The notes below the pieces were generated by a model. That model was given only the letters and a program-made list of their open reading frames with translations. It was not told where the DNA came from and did not search any database. A DNA stretch of 64,000 nucleotides from Namhaeicola litoreus (GTDB lineage Bacteria > Bacteroidota > Bacteroidia > Flavobacteriales > Flavobacteriaceae), in the NCBI RefSeq assembly GCF_042679565.1, contig NZ_JBHTMY010000003.1, positions 682,001-746,000 of the forward strand, read 5' to 3'. Numbering within the stretch: position 1 is the first letter of the stretch; each line of letters opens with the position of its first letter. Made by a program: the position numbers and the translations under genes. Of the stretch, positions 16,874-25,746 are shown in pieces.

Positions 16874-18058
16874 ATGAATATATTAGTTATCAATTCAGGA
16901 AGTTCATCCATTAAATATCAATTGTTTCAAATGCCCGAAAAAAAGGTCATTTGTAAAGGAATGGTTGAAAGAATTGGAATTGAAAATGGAAAAATCATTT
17001 ATAAAACAGAAAAACATTCGCACGAAGAAATCTGTGATATTCCTGATCATAAAGTGGGTCTCAACAAAATTGCAGCTTTGCTAATGGATCATAAAGTCGG
17101 TGTGATACATTCTGCCGATGAAATCAAGTCAGTTGGTCATAGAGTAGTGCATGGGGGAAATGACTTTTCAGATACTGTTGTTATCGACGAGCAAATAAAG
17201 AGCAAGATTAAAGAACTATTTGGTTTAGCACCCTTGCACAATCCTCCAAATTATATTGGCATCGAAGTAGCAGAAAGTATTTTTCCAAATGCTAAACAAA
17301 TAGCGGTTTTCGACACGGCATTTCACCAAACTATCCCTGAGGTGGCTTATAGATATGCCATTCCTAATAAGTTTTTAGATGAAAATAAAATTCGATTATA
17401 TGGTTTTCACGGAACTAGTCATAAATATGTCACTGAAAAGGCCATTTCGTATCTTGCAAAAGAACAATCCAAAATAATCACTATTCATCTAGGAAATGGT
17501 TGTAGTATGACGGCAGTTAAAAATGGGAAAAGCATTGATCATACGCTAGGTTTTGGTCCGATGAATGGTTTGATTATGGGTACCCGGAGTGGTGATATAG
17601 ACCAATCTATAATTTTTTACATGATCAATGAATTAGGATACAGCGTCAAAGAAGTAAATCAAGTTTTGCAGAAAGAAAGCGGGATGTTTGGTCTAACTGG
17701 TTTTAGTGATTTAAGAGAAATTGAGGCGGAAGCTGAAAACGGGAATCAAGACTGTCAAATGGCTTTACAAATGAATGCTTATCGAATAAAAAAATATATT
17801 GGTAGTTACGCAGCAATTTTAAATGGGTTAGATGCTATTGTCTTTACAGCAGGAATTGGAGAGAATTCGGATGTATTGAGGAATCTGGTATGTAAAAACA
17901 TGGATTTTTTGGGATTAGAATTAGACCAAACATTAAATGCTAAACGTGAAAAAGTAATAAGAGAAATTAACACAACAACTTCGAAAGTTAAGATTTTAAT
18001 TGTTCCAACAGATGAGGAATTGGAAATTGCCCAACAATCTTATGAAGTGCTTAAATAG
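16874..18058 (+). CDS. ackA: Acetate kinase
   Basis: 394-residue kinase of the acetate/propionate family, making ATP from acetyl phosphate. Signature blocks are NILVINSGSSSIKYQLF at the N-terminus, HRVVHGG, the catalytic Asp in VFDTAFHQTIP, the nucleotide-binding IIHLGNG-type strand (ITIHLGNGCSM), MGTRSGDID and TAGIGENSD. The length is normal. It is 17 bases after pta and ends 6 bases before the DinB gene, so the three form one transcript. Together with PPDK and fumarase in this window it belongs to mixed-acid or overflow carbon metabolism. Confidence 0.96.
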   Translation: MNILVINSGSSSIKYQLFQMPEKKVICKGMVERIGIENGKIIYKTEKHSHEEICDIPDHKVGLNKIAALLMDHKVGVIHSADEIKSVGHRVVHGGNDFSDTVVIDEQIKSKIKELFGLAPLHNPPNYIGIEVAESIFPNAKQIAVFDTAFHQTIPEVAYRYAIPNKFLDENKIRLYGFHGTSHKYVTEKAISYLAKEQSKIITIHLGNGCSMTAVKNGKSIDHTLGFGPMNGLIMGTRSGDIDQSIIFYMINELGYSVKEVNQVLQKESGMFGLTGFSDLREIEAEAENGNQDCQMALQMNAYRIKKYIGSYAAILNGLDAIVFTAGIGENSDVLRNLVCKNMDFLGLELDQTLNAKREKVIREINTTTSKVKILIVPTDEELEIAQQSYEVLK

Positions 18059-18064
18059 TTAATT

Positions 18065-18580
18065 ATGAATGAGATAAATAAAGAAGAATACGCTCCATTT
18101 TATTCAGGATATATTGAAAATGCATTAAATAGTGGATTGAGTCTTTTAGATTTATTGAAAGAAAACAAGACAAATACACTTAATTTTTTTAAGCAGATTC
18201 CTCGCGCAAAGTATTTATATCAATACGCAGAAAAGAAGTGGACGGTTTTAGAATTATTACAACATTTAATCGATGCAGAACGAGTTTTTGCCTACCGGGC
18301 CTTAAGATTTTCACGTGAAGATAAAACCCCTCTTCCTGGTTTTGAAGAAAATGATTATGTAGAAAATTCTAGAGCGAACCAAAGAGATATGGAATCATTG
18401 ATTAATGAATTTCAAACTGTACGTGATGCCAGTATTTCTTTATTTACTAGTTTTAACGAGAATGACTTCGCAAAAATTGGTTTAGCTAGTGGTAGCAATA
18501 TGTCTGTGAGAGCTGTTGGTTTTATTATTAGCGGTCATTCAATTCATCATATTAAAATAATACAAGAAAGATATTTATAA
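18065..18580 (+). CDS. DinB-family (four-helix metal-binding) protein
   Basis: 171 residues of the DinB/YfiT superfamily. The expected metal-ligand His residues are in LLQHLIDAERVFAYRALRFSR near residue 65 and in ISGHSIHHIKIIQERYL at the C-terminus, with the hydrophobic helices between them. Bacterial members are thiol-dependent or detoxifying S-transferases; many are uncharacterised. The gene begins 6 bases after ackA and is likely to be read with it. Its stop codon overlaps the stop region of the convergent DUF1080 gene by 6 bases. The reaction cannot be told from sequence. Confidence 0.85.
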   Translation: MNEINKEEYAPFYSGYIENALNSGLSLLDLLKENKTNTLNFFKQIPRAKYLYQYAEKKWTVLELLQHLIDAERVFAYRALRFSREDKTPLPGFEENDYVENSRANQRDMESLINEFQTVRDASISLFTSFNENDFAKIGLASGSNMSVRAVGFIISGHSIHHIKIIQERYL

Positions 18581-19339
18581 CTCTTCGATCTGGATATTTC
18601 TAAAAGCAACGCCTCCCGCAAAGTCTTGTAAGGAAATCCTTCCTTTTTTAGATTTACCAAAAGCTGCCCAGTCTTTAAATTTAGATTTTGCAATAAGATT
18701 TTCCCATGCTTCTCCGTTTACTGGAAATTGATAGAGAATATTGTTATTTAAAGTCACTTCACCAATATTTTTTTTATGATCGATTTTTAGGATAAGGTTG
18801 TTCCATTCTCCCAGCGGTTTTGAAAATGATTTTTCGACCGGAACGATACCGAACAACGCACCACTTCTTTTAAATGAATCATTACGATCTGAATGATTTT
18901 CATCGTCTAGAATTTGTATTTCCGGACCACTGAGATAGGGTACCGCCAAGCTGTCTACTTCTTGAACTGACCAAAAAACACCACTATTTCCTTGCTTTTC
19001 AATTTTCCAATCTAACGACAAGATAAAACTCTCATATTCTTTATCAGTGACGAGATTATTTAGCCCGCTTCGATTTTCAAAATCGGGTTTAAAGACCATC
19101 ACACCATCAATAATTTTCCAAGAATCAGGAACTGAATCGATTCCATAACCATGCCATCCTCGAAAAGATTTTCCGTCAAAAAGAGCCGTCCAACCAGGAT
19201 TGGTTTCAACTACAAATAAATCAGTTTTTTCTTGTTTTTGATTTTTACCTTTAAAATATTCAAATGTTTGTTTAAAGCCGAAAAAACCTACTAAAAATGA
19301 TACAAGTAATAAAATGATCGTTTTTAAATTGATTTTCAT
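18575..19339 (-). CDS. DUF1080 protein, membrane-anchored (3-keto-glycoside hydrolase family)
   Basis: 254 residues. The N-terminal hydrophobic stretch (about 7-26) looks like an uncleaved anchor, then a linker, then one DUF1080 domain: WTALFDGKSFRGWHGYGIDSVPDSWKIIDG, LSLDWKIEKQGNSGVFW, GPEIQILDD and FRNIQIEEL at the end. DUF1080 is a concanavalin-like sandwich, and characterised members cleave 3-keto-disaccharides or 3-keto-glucosides. It is the last gene of the minus-strand group starting at 22301 and lies 20 bases after its DUF1080 paralogue. The three DUF1080 proteins here differ in how they are anchored. The specific substrate is unknown. Confidence 0.87.
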   Translation of the reverse strand: MKINLKTIILLLVSFLVGFFGFKQTFEYFKGKNQKQEKTDLFVVETNPGWTALFDGKSFRGWHGYGIDSVPDSWKIIDGVMVFKPDFENRSGLNNLVTDKEYESFILSLDWKIEKQGNSGVFWSVQEVDSLAVPYLSGPEIQILDDENHSDRNDSFKRSGALFGIVPVEKSFSKPLGEWNNLILKIDHKKNIGEVTLNNNILYQFPVNGEAWENLIAKSKFKDWAAFGKSKKGRISLQDFAGGVAFRNIQIEEL

Positions 19340-19359
19340 ACAATTCTTTCTATTTGATT

Positions 19360-20109
19360 TTATTCATTTAACTTTCTAAGCCAAATATTTCTGTAACTTA
19401 CTTCGCTGCCATGATCTTGTAATTCTAGCGAATCTTCTCCATGTGCTACTTTTTTTGGTTGGCCTATATACTCTGTAGTACCTTCCAATTCGTAATGATC
19501 TTGAACCAAAATTCCGTTATGTAACACGGTTATGGTTCCTTTTTTTATTCGATTGCCTTGAGGGTCAAATTTTGGTGCATGAAAAATTATGTCATAACTA
19601 TTCCATTCGCCTGTTTTATTAGAAGCCATCGCTAGGGGGATCGATTGTTTATAAATAGATGCTACTTGACCATTTGAATAAGTGTCATTGGAATTATTAT
19701 CTAACACTTGTACTTCATATCTCTTTTGCAGAAAAACACCGCTATTCCCTCTGTTTTGCCCTGTTTTTTCTAATTCTATGGGAGATTTCCATTCGATATG
19801 TAGTTGTACATCACCAAATTTTTCTTTCGTTTGGATACTACCAGTTCCCGGTAAAATAGTCATGCTGCTGTCTGAGTTTAATATCCATTTTGGTCCAGAT
19901 GCATCTTTGGTACTTTCCCATTTGGATAAACTACTCCCATCCAATAAAACAATGGCATCAGAAGGTGCTCTAGATTCATTAGAAGGAATAACAATGGGTG
20001 GTTTTGGGCTCCAAACTTCTGTGTCTTCCGGTTTTGAAGTTGTATTCTCTTGACTAAAAACAGCAGAAAATGTTAGAAAATACATAATAAGTGTGAACTT
20101 TTTTTTCAT
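19360..20109 (-). CDS. DUF1080 protein, secreted (3-keto-glycoside hydrolase family)
   Basis: 249 residues with a cleavable Sec signal peptide ending near SAVFSQ (about residue 20). A DUF1080 domain follows from about 50: APSDAIVLLDGSSLSKWE, FGDVQLHIEWKSP, NRGNSGVFLQKRYEVQVLDN, and the closing LQDHGSEVSYRNIWLRKL. The NSGVF and EVQVLDN motifs are shared with the other two paralogues. It should act in the periplasm. Its ATG overlaps the stop of the upstream isomerase gene as ATGA (4 bases), so the two are translationally coupled. The paralogues are not close copies, so they are more likely different substrate variants than a recent duplication. Confidence 0.88.
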   Translation of the reverse strand: MKKKFTLIMYFLTFSAVFSQENTTSKPEDTEVWSPKPPIVIPSNESRAPSDAIVLLDGSSLSKWESTKDASGPKWILNSDSSMTILPGTGSIQTKEKFGDVQLHIEWKSPIELEKTGQNRGNSGVFLQKRYEVQVLDNNSNDTYSNGQVASIYKQSIPLAMASNKTGEWNSYDIIFHAPKFDPQGNRIKKGTITVLHNGILVQDHYELEGTTEYIGQPKKVAHGEDSLELQDHGSEVSYRNIWLRKLNE

Positions 20110-21155
20110 GATAGTCCAAGTAAAGTTTTTAAATCATTTTGATTGCTTCCTGCAAAATCATCAAAGCTTTTCGCTGTTGATTCAATCATCAATTTTTCAA
20201 TAAATGGAGCCCCTTCTTGTGCACCTTGTTCAGGACTCTTTATACAACATTCCCATTCCATCACTGCCCAGACATCACAATTATACTGGGTTAGTTTAGA
20301 AAAAATTTGCTTAAAATCTACTTGTCCATCTCCAGGTGAACGATACCTTCCAGCTCTGTCTATCCATTTTTGGTAGCCACCAAAAGTGCCAGACTTTCCG
20401 GTTGGATTGAACTCAGCATCTTTTACATGAAACATTTTAATATGCTCTTTATAGATATCTATATAATCTAAATAGTTAAGTTGCTGTAGCACGAAATGAC
20501 TAGGGTCATATAAGATATGAACACGTTTGTGATTTCCTGTTGCTTCTAAAAAGCGTTCAAAGGTAATACCATCATGGAGGTCTTCACCCGGATGTATTTC
20601 ATAGCAAACATCAACACCCATTTTATCAAAATGATTTAAAATAGGTAACCATCTCTTTGCTAACTCCTTAAATCCAAGTTCTACCAATCCATTTGGCGTT
20701 TGGGGCCACGGATGAGCTGTGTGCCACAAAAGAGCCCCTGAAAAAGTACCATGAACATTTATACCCAAATTTTTACTTGCTTCTGCGCAATACTTCATTT
20801 GCTGAATCGCCCATTCAGTCCTTTTTTTAGGATTATTTCTACAATCAACTGGAGCAAAACCATCAAAAAGCTGATCGTAGGCAGGATGCACAGCTACCAA
20901 TTGTCCTTGTAAATGAGAAGCCATTTCTACAATTTCTAAATTGGATTGTGCTGCAATTCCTTTTAATTCATCGCAATAGTTTTTGCTTTCTGCCGCTAGT
21001 TTTAAGTCGAATAACCTATTTTCCCATGCTGGTAATTGTATTCCCTTGTAGCCAAGTTCGCTAAAATATTTACACATGGGGTCGAGTTGATTTTTCTCAG
21101 GGTTAGTTCCCATAAATTGAGCTAAATAAACGGCAGGACCTTTAATTGTTTTCAT
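20106..21155 (-). CDS. Sugar phosphate isomerase/epimerase-like TIM-barrel protein (cytoplasmic)
   Basis: 349 residues of the AP-endonuclease-2-like TIM barrel used by sugar isomerases and epimerases. Metal-binding strands are seen in GVDVCYEIHPGEDLHDG, VHILYDPSHFVLQQLNYLDYI, IKMFHVKDAEF and VWAVMEWECC. There is no export signal, unlike the paralogue at 24730, which has a twin-arginine leader. It follows the Gfo/Idh gene by only 3 bases and is coupled to the next DUF1080 gene by ATGA overlap. In this context it probably isomerises or epimerises a keto-sugar released by DUF1080 action. The exact sugar is unknown. Confidence 0.88.
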   Translation of the reverse strand: MKTIKGPAVYLAQFMGTNPEKNQLDPMCKYFSELGYKGIQLPAWENRLFDLKLAAESKNYCDELKGIAAQSNLEIVEMASHLQGQLVAVHPAYDQLFDGFAPVDCRNNPKKRTEWAIQQMKYCAEASKNLGINVHGTFSGALLWHTAHPWPQTPNGLVELGFKELAKRWLPILNHFDKMGVDVCYEIHPGEDLHDGITFERFLEATGNHKRVHILYDPSHFVLQQLNYLDYIDIYKEHIKMFHVKDAEFNPTGKSGTFGGYQKWIDRAGRYRSPGDGQVDFKQIFSKLTQYNCDVWAVMEWECCIKSPEQGAQEGAPFIEKLMIESTAKSFDDFAGSNQNDLKTLLGLS

Positions 21156-21158
21156 CTT

Positions 21159-22301
21159 TTAAATTTTTTTCCAATCACTATTATTTTCGCTACTATTCAC
21201 ACATGCATAAATAAATTGCATCCCGCGAACACCTTCCTTGATACCCGGATAATTAGCAGGACCATTCATTTTTCCATCTAAATATTCATTGAGATGAATT
21301 GCGAAATTCTTGTAAATATTTGCAAATGCCTCCAAATATCCTTCAGGATGGCCTGCAGGTATCCTGGAAAAGCTGGAAGCTATTGAACTTGTTGATACAC
21401 CATTTGGTGTATAGATAGTCTTAGGTTTATCTAACCATCTAGTTACTAACTCATTCGGATTCTCTTGTCGCCAGGTAAAACTACCTTTATCTCCATATAC
21501 ACTAATTGCTAAATTATTTTCTTCACCAAGGGCTATTTGAGAAAAGGATAAACTTCCTTTTGCACCATTTTCTAGTCTAATTAGTACATTTCCATCATCA
21601 TCTAAAACCCTGTTTTTACCAAATTTACCCAAATCTGCTGCTAACTCTACTATTTTTAATCCGGTGGTAAATTCTACTAAATTGTGGGCATGTGTTCCAA
21701 TATCTCCCAAAGCTCCTCCAATTCCTGATTTACTTGGGTCTACACGCCATGCGGCTTGCTTTTGCCCTGTATTTTCTAAAGCAGTTGAAAGCCAGCCTTG
21801 TAAATACTGAACGACTACCTTACGTATCTGACCGAATTCACCTTCCAATACCATGGCTCTTGCTTGCTGAATCATGGGACTACTTGGGTAATTGTGAGTA
21901 AGTACAAAAAGAAGACCACTTGAATTTACAATCCTTTCCAGTGAAAAAGCTTCTTCGAGGGTTAGTGTTAAGGGTTTATCGCATACAACATGAAAACCAT
22001 TTTGTAGGGCTAATTTTGCAGGCGAAAAATGCATATGGTTTGGTGTAACAATAGCTACAAAGTCCATCCTTTCTGTTGAAGGAAGATTTTTTTCTTTTTC
22101 TATCATCTCTTCAAAATTGGCATAGCACCTATTTTCTTGGATATGCAATGCTCTTCCTGATTCTAGTGATCTTTCAGGGGTGCTGCTAAATGCACCACAA
22201 ACCAAGTCTATGTGCCCGTCTAAGCGAGCTGCAATTCTGTGCACTTCACCAATAAATGAACCTTGACCACCGCCAATCATCCCCATTCTCAATTTTCTCA
22301 T
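21159..22301 (-). CDS. Gfo/Idh/MocA-family oxidoreductase (cytoplasmic)
   Basis: 380 residues. The NAD(P)-binding Rossmann domain starts MRKLRMGMIGGGQGSFIGEVH, and the family motif CDKPLTLTLEEA (EKP-like) gives the catalytic Lys. The substrate domain follows with GGALGDIGTHAHNLVEF, whose Asp and His are the usual catalytic positions. There is no signal peptide. Members oxidise or reduce sugars and cyclitols, often at C3. It is the first gene of a four-gene run (22301 to 18575), and a strong terminator at 22327-22351 lies immediately upstream with no visible promoter after it. Expression may rely on read-through. Confidence 0.9.
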   Translation of the reverse strand: MRKLRMGMIGGGQGSFIGEVHRIAARLDGHIDLVCGAFSSTPERSLESGRALHIQENRCYANFEEMIEKEKNLPSTERMDFVAIVTPNHMHFSPAKLALQNGFHVVCDKPLTLTLEEAFSLERIVNSSGLLFVLTHNYPSSPMIQQARAMVLEGEFGQIRKVVVQYLQGWLSTALENTGQKQAAWRVDPSKSGIGGALGDIGTHAHNLVEFTTGLKIVELAADLGKFGKNRVLDDDGNVLIRLENGAKGSLSFSQIALGEENNLAISVYGDKGSFTWRQENPNELVTRWLDKPKTIYTPNGVSTSSIASSFSRIPAGHPEGYLEAFANIYKNFAIHLNEYLDGKMNGPANYPGIKEGVRGMQFIYACVNSSENNSDWKKI

Positions 22302-22326
22302 ATTCAGTATTTTTTACTTTTAAAAA

Positions 22327-22351
22327 AACTCCTTGGAAAGACCAAGGAGTT
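22327..22351 (-). terminator. Strong hairpin terminator inside the catabolic island
   Basis: Ten-base stem AACTCCTTGG / CCAAGGAGTT with a 5-base loop, followed on the minus strand by a run of T. It ends the DUF1080 lipoprotein transcript (stop at 22390) and stands 26 bases ahead of the next gene on the same strand. Confidence 0.85.
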
Positions 22352-22389
22352 TCATATTGTAATAATTCGGTAAAAGTTTAAAAAAACAA

Positions 22390-23190
22390 TTAATCGAGTT
22401 CCTTGATTTTGATATTTCTAAACCATACATCGTCTCCATGATCTTGTAATCCAATAAGCCCTTTGCTGGCGACGTCAGCCCACTCTGCGTTCAAGGCAGG
22501 AAATTTACTGTTTGCTACCATTTCATTCCATTCAGGAGTCCAAAGATGGTATTCGACTACATTTACACCATTTTGCTTATGCACAACGGTTCCTTTATAA
22601 ACAATTATTTCAATTGAATTCCATTCGTCAAAAGGATTTGCATTTTGCGGTTTTGCAGGGATTAAATCATATAAGGATCCAGCTTGCCTGTTTCCGTCAA
22701 CTCCTAATTTTGCATCGGGGTGATTTACATTATCAAGTACCTGCATTTCGGGCGCAGTTTTCCAGATAAAATCTAATTCTTCTTGTCCTAAATAAAAAAT
22801 TCCAGAGTTACCACCTTTAGAAATCTTCCAATCCAATTTTAAATGAAAGTTTTGGAAAACCTTATCATAAATAATATCTCCACCATCTTTAGCTCCGGCT
22901 TCGCCACGACCAGATCCTTCACACATAATTGTTCCATCTACAATCTTCCAACCTGCTGGAAAGTGGTCCTTTTTATAACCGCGCCAACCATCTGTACTGG
23001 TACCATTAAACAAAAGCATCCAACCATCTTTTTCTTCTTCAGCACTTAATCCATTTAACGGAGCTTCGGCAGAAACGACTTCTTTTACTTCTTCTTTAGG
23101 CGCAGTTTCTGTATCAGTATTTTCAGCTTTTTTACAGGCTACTGCAGAAACTAGAAGTATTAAAACAATAACTATTGATATTCTTTTCAT
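22390..23190 (-). CDS. DUF1080 lipoprotein (3-keto-glycoside hydrolase family)
   Basis: 266 residues. A lipoprotein signal ends in a lipobox before Cys19 (LVSAVACKK), then an acidic linker, then the DUF1080 domain from about 53: GWMLLFNGTSTDGWRGYKKDHFPAGWKIVDG, KLDWKISKGGNSGIFYLGQ, APEMQVLDNVNHPD, and LQDHGDDVWFRNIKIKEL at the end. It is anchored to a membrane, outer or inner, facing the periplasm or surface. It sits 24 bases after the Tat-exported Gfo/Idh gene and ends in a strong terminator. With the two genes upstream it forms an all-exported set. Cleavage of a 3-keto-glycoside is inferred from the family. Confidence 0.9.
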   Translation of the reverse strand: MKRISIVIVLILLVSAVACKKAENTDTETAPKEEVKEVVSAEAPLNGLSAEEEKDGWMLLFNGTSTDGWRGYKKDHFPAGWKIVDGTIMCEGSGRGEAGAKDGGDIIYDKVFQNFHLKLDWKISKGGNSGIFYLGQEELDFIWKTAPEMQVLDNVNHPDAKLGVDGNRQAGSLYDLIPAKPQNANPFDEWNSIEIIVYKGTVVHKQNGVNVVEYHLWTPEWNEMVANSKFPALNAEWADVASKGLIGLQDHGDDVWFRNIKIKELD

Positions 23191-23214
23191 TTTTATAATA
23201 TTTTTAATTTTTTT

Positions 23215-24702
23215 TTAAACAGGCATATCAGGAAGTTTCCATCCATCGCGGTAATTATGTTTGATCAATTCAGCGGCAAAATCATTTGCGCTTACAGGAT
23301 CGGTATATTCCTTATCAAAAGTTGGGTGACCATCATGAATTTTAAATTTATCCTTGGTAATGATTTTAATTTGATCATTCGGACTAATATTCGTGAATTT
23401 CATATTTTCTCCGTCCCAGTTAAGTGTTTTGTTCAAGGTTTGTAACCTCACAGCTAAAACGCCCATTACGACCATTTCATTAAAAGGACCTGCTTCTTTA
23501 AAATCTGAAGAAGTTGGTACTCTATTAGAAGCACTTTCTTTTGCTGCACGAATCCAATCTTGCTCGTGAGAAACATCTATTCTTCTTCTGAATTTTGGAG
23601 AATTAGGTTTTCTACCTGATAGTAACCATGGATCTCTTCCATAACAGCCACAAATTATTTTATCTTTGGTTCCATGGAAAATTACGCCACCACCTTGATT
23701 ATTCATGTCTTTTCCCTCAGGCCAACCAGCTGGTTTATCGGGCTGCAAACCACCGTCATACCATGTAACTTCTACTTCTGGGAGTTTAATTTTCATATTT
23801 GAGGTAGGTTTCCTTTCAGGGAAAATAATACTTACTTTCTCTGCATTTGGAGCAGAATCTGCAAGTAATAGGGTAGAGCTACCATTTACTTTGGTTGGGT
23901 ACCCCAAATTTAATCCAACAAATACAGGATGTAAGATATGACAAGCCATATCACCTAAAGCCCCAGTTCCAAAATCCCACCAACCTCTCCAGTTCCAAGG
24001 TGTGTAAATTTCATTGTATGGTCTCATCTTGGCAGGTCCTATAAACAAATCCCAATCTAAAGTACTTGGTGCCGTCATAGCTTCAGGTCTTTCTAAACCT
24101 TGTGGCCAAATAGGACGATCTGTAAAAGCTTCTACTTTTGTAACCTCGCCAATTTCACCGTTTGCTAACCATTCTGCCACTAAACTTACTCCTTCTTCGG
24201 AAGCTCCTTGGTTACCCATTTGTGTAGCTACCTGATGTTTATCGGCTAATTTGGTTAATAATCGAGATTCATATACAGTGTGGGTTAAAGGTTTTTGCAC
24301 ATATGCATGTTTGCCCATGGCTATAGCTTGGGCAGCAACAATAGCATGGGTGTGATCAGCAGTACTTACCATAACAGCATCAATATCCTTACCCATTTCA
24401 TCGTACATCTTTCTGAAATCTTTGTATTTTTTTGCTTTTGGATAATGTTTAAAAACACGGTCTGAATATTTCCAGTCTACATCACATAAACCAACAATAT
24501 TCTCGGTTTCCATGTTTTTAAGATTGGCAAATCCCATACCACCAATACCAATTCCTGCAATGTTGAGTTTGTCGCTTGGAGCAACATGTCCTAGGCCACT
24601 AATGGCATATGAGGGAACAATACTAATTCCTGCAGAAGCTGCAAGGGTTTTACTCACAAAATCTCTGCGAGACAGCGTAAAACCTTTCTTTTTATTTGTC
24701 AT
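23215..24702 (-). CDS. Gfo/Idh/MocA-family oxidoreductase, Tat-exported
   Basis: 495 residues. The leader has a full twin-arginine motif, S-R-R-D-F-V-S-K, followed by a hydrophobic stretch, so the folded, cofactor-loaded enzyme is exported. The Rossmann part begins NIAGIGIGGMGFANL, with the Lys motif VQKPLTHTVYE. GALGDMACHILHPVFVGLNLGYPTKV marks the substrate domain, and the long C-terminus is usual for the exported subgroup. The exported form must carry a tightly bound nicotinamide cofactor, as in glucose-fructose oxidoreductase. It is placed between the Tat-exported isomerase-like protein and the DUF1080 lipoprotein, all on one strand with small gaps. Confidence 0.92.
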   Translation of the reverse strand: MTNKKKGFTLSRRDFVSKTLAASAGISIVPSYAISGLGHVAPSDKLNIAGIGIGGMGFANLKNMETENIVGLCDVDWKYSDRVFKHYPKAKKYKDFRKMYDEMGKDIDAVMVSTADHTHAIVAAQAIAMGKHAYVQKPLTHTVYESRLLTKLADKHQVATQMGNQGASEEGVSLVAEWLANGEIGEVTKVEAFTDRPIWPQGLERPEAMTAPSTLDWDLFIGPAKMRPYNEIYTPWNWRGWWDFGTGALGDMACHILHPVFVGLNLGYPTKVNGSSTLLLADSAPNAEKVSIIFPERKPTSNMKIKLPEVEVTWYDGGLQPDKPAGWPEGKDMNNQGGGVIFHGTKDKIICGCYGRDPWLLSGRKPNSPKFRRRIDVSHEQDWIRAAKESASNRVPTSSDFKEAGPFNEMVVMGVLAVRLQTLNKTLNWDGENMKFTNISPNDQIKIITKDKFKIHDGHPTFDKEYTDPVSANDFAAELIKHNYRDGWKLPDMPV

Positions 24703-24729
24703 ATAGTTAGAGTTTAATAAATATTTAAA

Positions 24730-25653
24730 TTATGATAACTTTTTTCCTACTTTGATCAATAGGTCTCTAGTTAGCTCTATTCCTTTTTCTTCACTCTCTT
24801 TCTTTCCTTCATATTCAATTCCAACATATCCTTTATAGCCAACATCCTTCACCATCTTCATTACCTTGTAAAAATCTGTATGAATTTCATCTCCATCTGC
24901 ATTAAAGTCATTAGACTTAGCACTTACTGCCTTTGCAAAGGGTAGTAATTCTGCCATTCCCTTATAACGGTCATACATTTCTGTGCATTCATCATTTTTA
25001 CGTGTAATACAGAAGTTTCCAAAATCAGGTAGTGTGCCACAATTACTATTATGTACTTGAGAAAACACTTTTGTCATCCAAGCGCCATCAGAAGAAAAAC
25101 CACCATGGTTTTCTACTAAAATATTAATATTTGAACCTTTTGCATAGTCGGACAATTTGGTTAAGGAATCAACACTTGCCTTCACTGCTTCATCTCTATC
25201 AACTCCACCTCCTAAATTCACCCGTATTGCATGGCATCCTAAGTAATGTGCAGCATCGATCCATTTATGATGGTTCTCTATACCGACTAATCTTTTTTGT
25301 GTCTCAGCATCAGCTAGATTACCTTCACCATCGATCATTATCAAAACATTTTGTTGACCTTCATTTTTTGCCCGATTGTTCATTTCGGCTAAATATGCTT
25401 TATCCTTTGCTTTATCTTTGAAAAAGGCATTGACATATTCTAATCCTTCACAGCCAAACTGTCGAGACTTTGCTGCAAAATCGAGGTTATCCATTTCTTT
25501 TGCGAAAAGAGCATTGTGCAAAGACCATTGCGCCAATGAAATTTTAAAGAAAAGATCATTTTTTTCTGTTGAATCTAAAAAAGAATAAGGAGATATTAGT
25601 GAAATTGCGGCCGAAGTCTGTGCAGATTTTATTAAAAACTGTCTTCTTTTCAT
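24730..25653 (-). CDS. Hydroxypyruvate isomerase-like TIM-barrel protein, Tat-exported
   Basis: 307 residues with an N-terminal R-R-Q-F-L-I-K twin-arginine motif and hydrophobic stretch. The barrel carries likely metal ligands in NVLIMIDGEG, NILVENHGGFSSDG, CGTLPDFGNFC and YVGIEYEGKK. It is the exported counterpart of the cytoplasmic barrel at 20106, although similarity is only at fold level. It is the first gene of the exported set; its promoter should lie in 25654-25746, where I see only partial -7 matches such as TACATTTC. The AraC regulator gene lies just upstream on the same strand. Confidence 0.88.
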   Translation of the reverse strand: MKRRQFLIKSAQTSAAISLISPYSFLDSTEKNDLFFKISLAQWSLHNALFAKEMDNLDFAAKSRQFGCEGLEYVNAFFKDKAKDKAYLAEMNNRAKNEGQQNVLIMIDGEGNLADAETQKRLVGIENHHKWIDAAHYLGCHAIRVNLGGGVDRDEAVKASVDSLTKLSDYAKGSNINILVENHGGFSSDGAWMTKVFSQVHNSNCGTLPDFGNFCITRKNDECTEMYDRYKGMAELLPFAKAVSAKSNDFNADGDEIHTDFYKVMKMVKDVGYKGYVGIEYEGKKESEEKGIELTRDLLIKVGKKLS

Positions 25654-25746
25654 ATTTTGAGTTGTTGAAAAAATAATTCTGAAGGGAAATGTACGGAAAG
25701 TAGTTGTCTTTTCTGTTTATTTTAATTCATTGAAAAAAATTAAACA

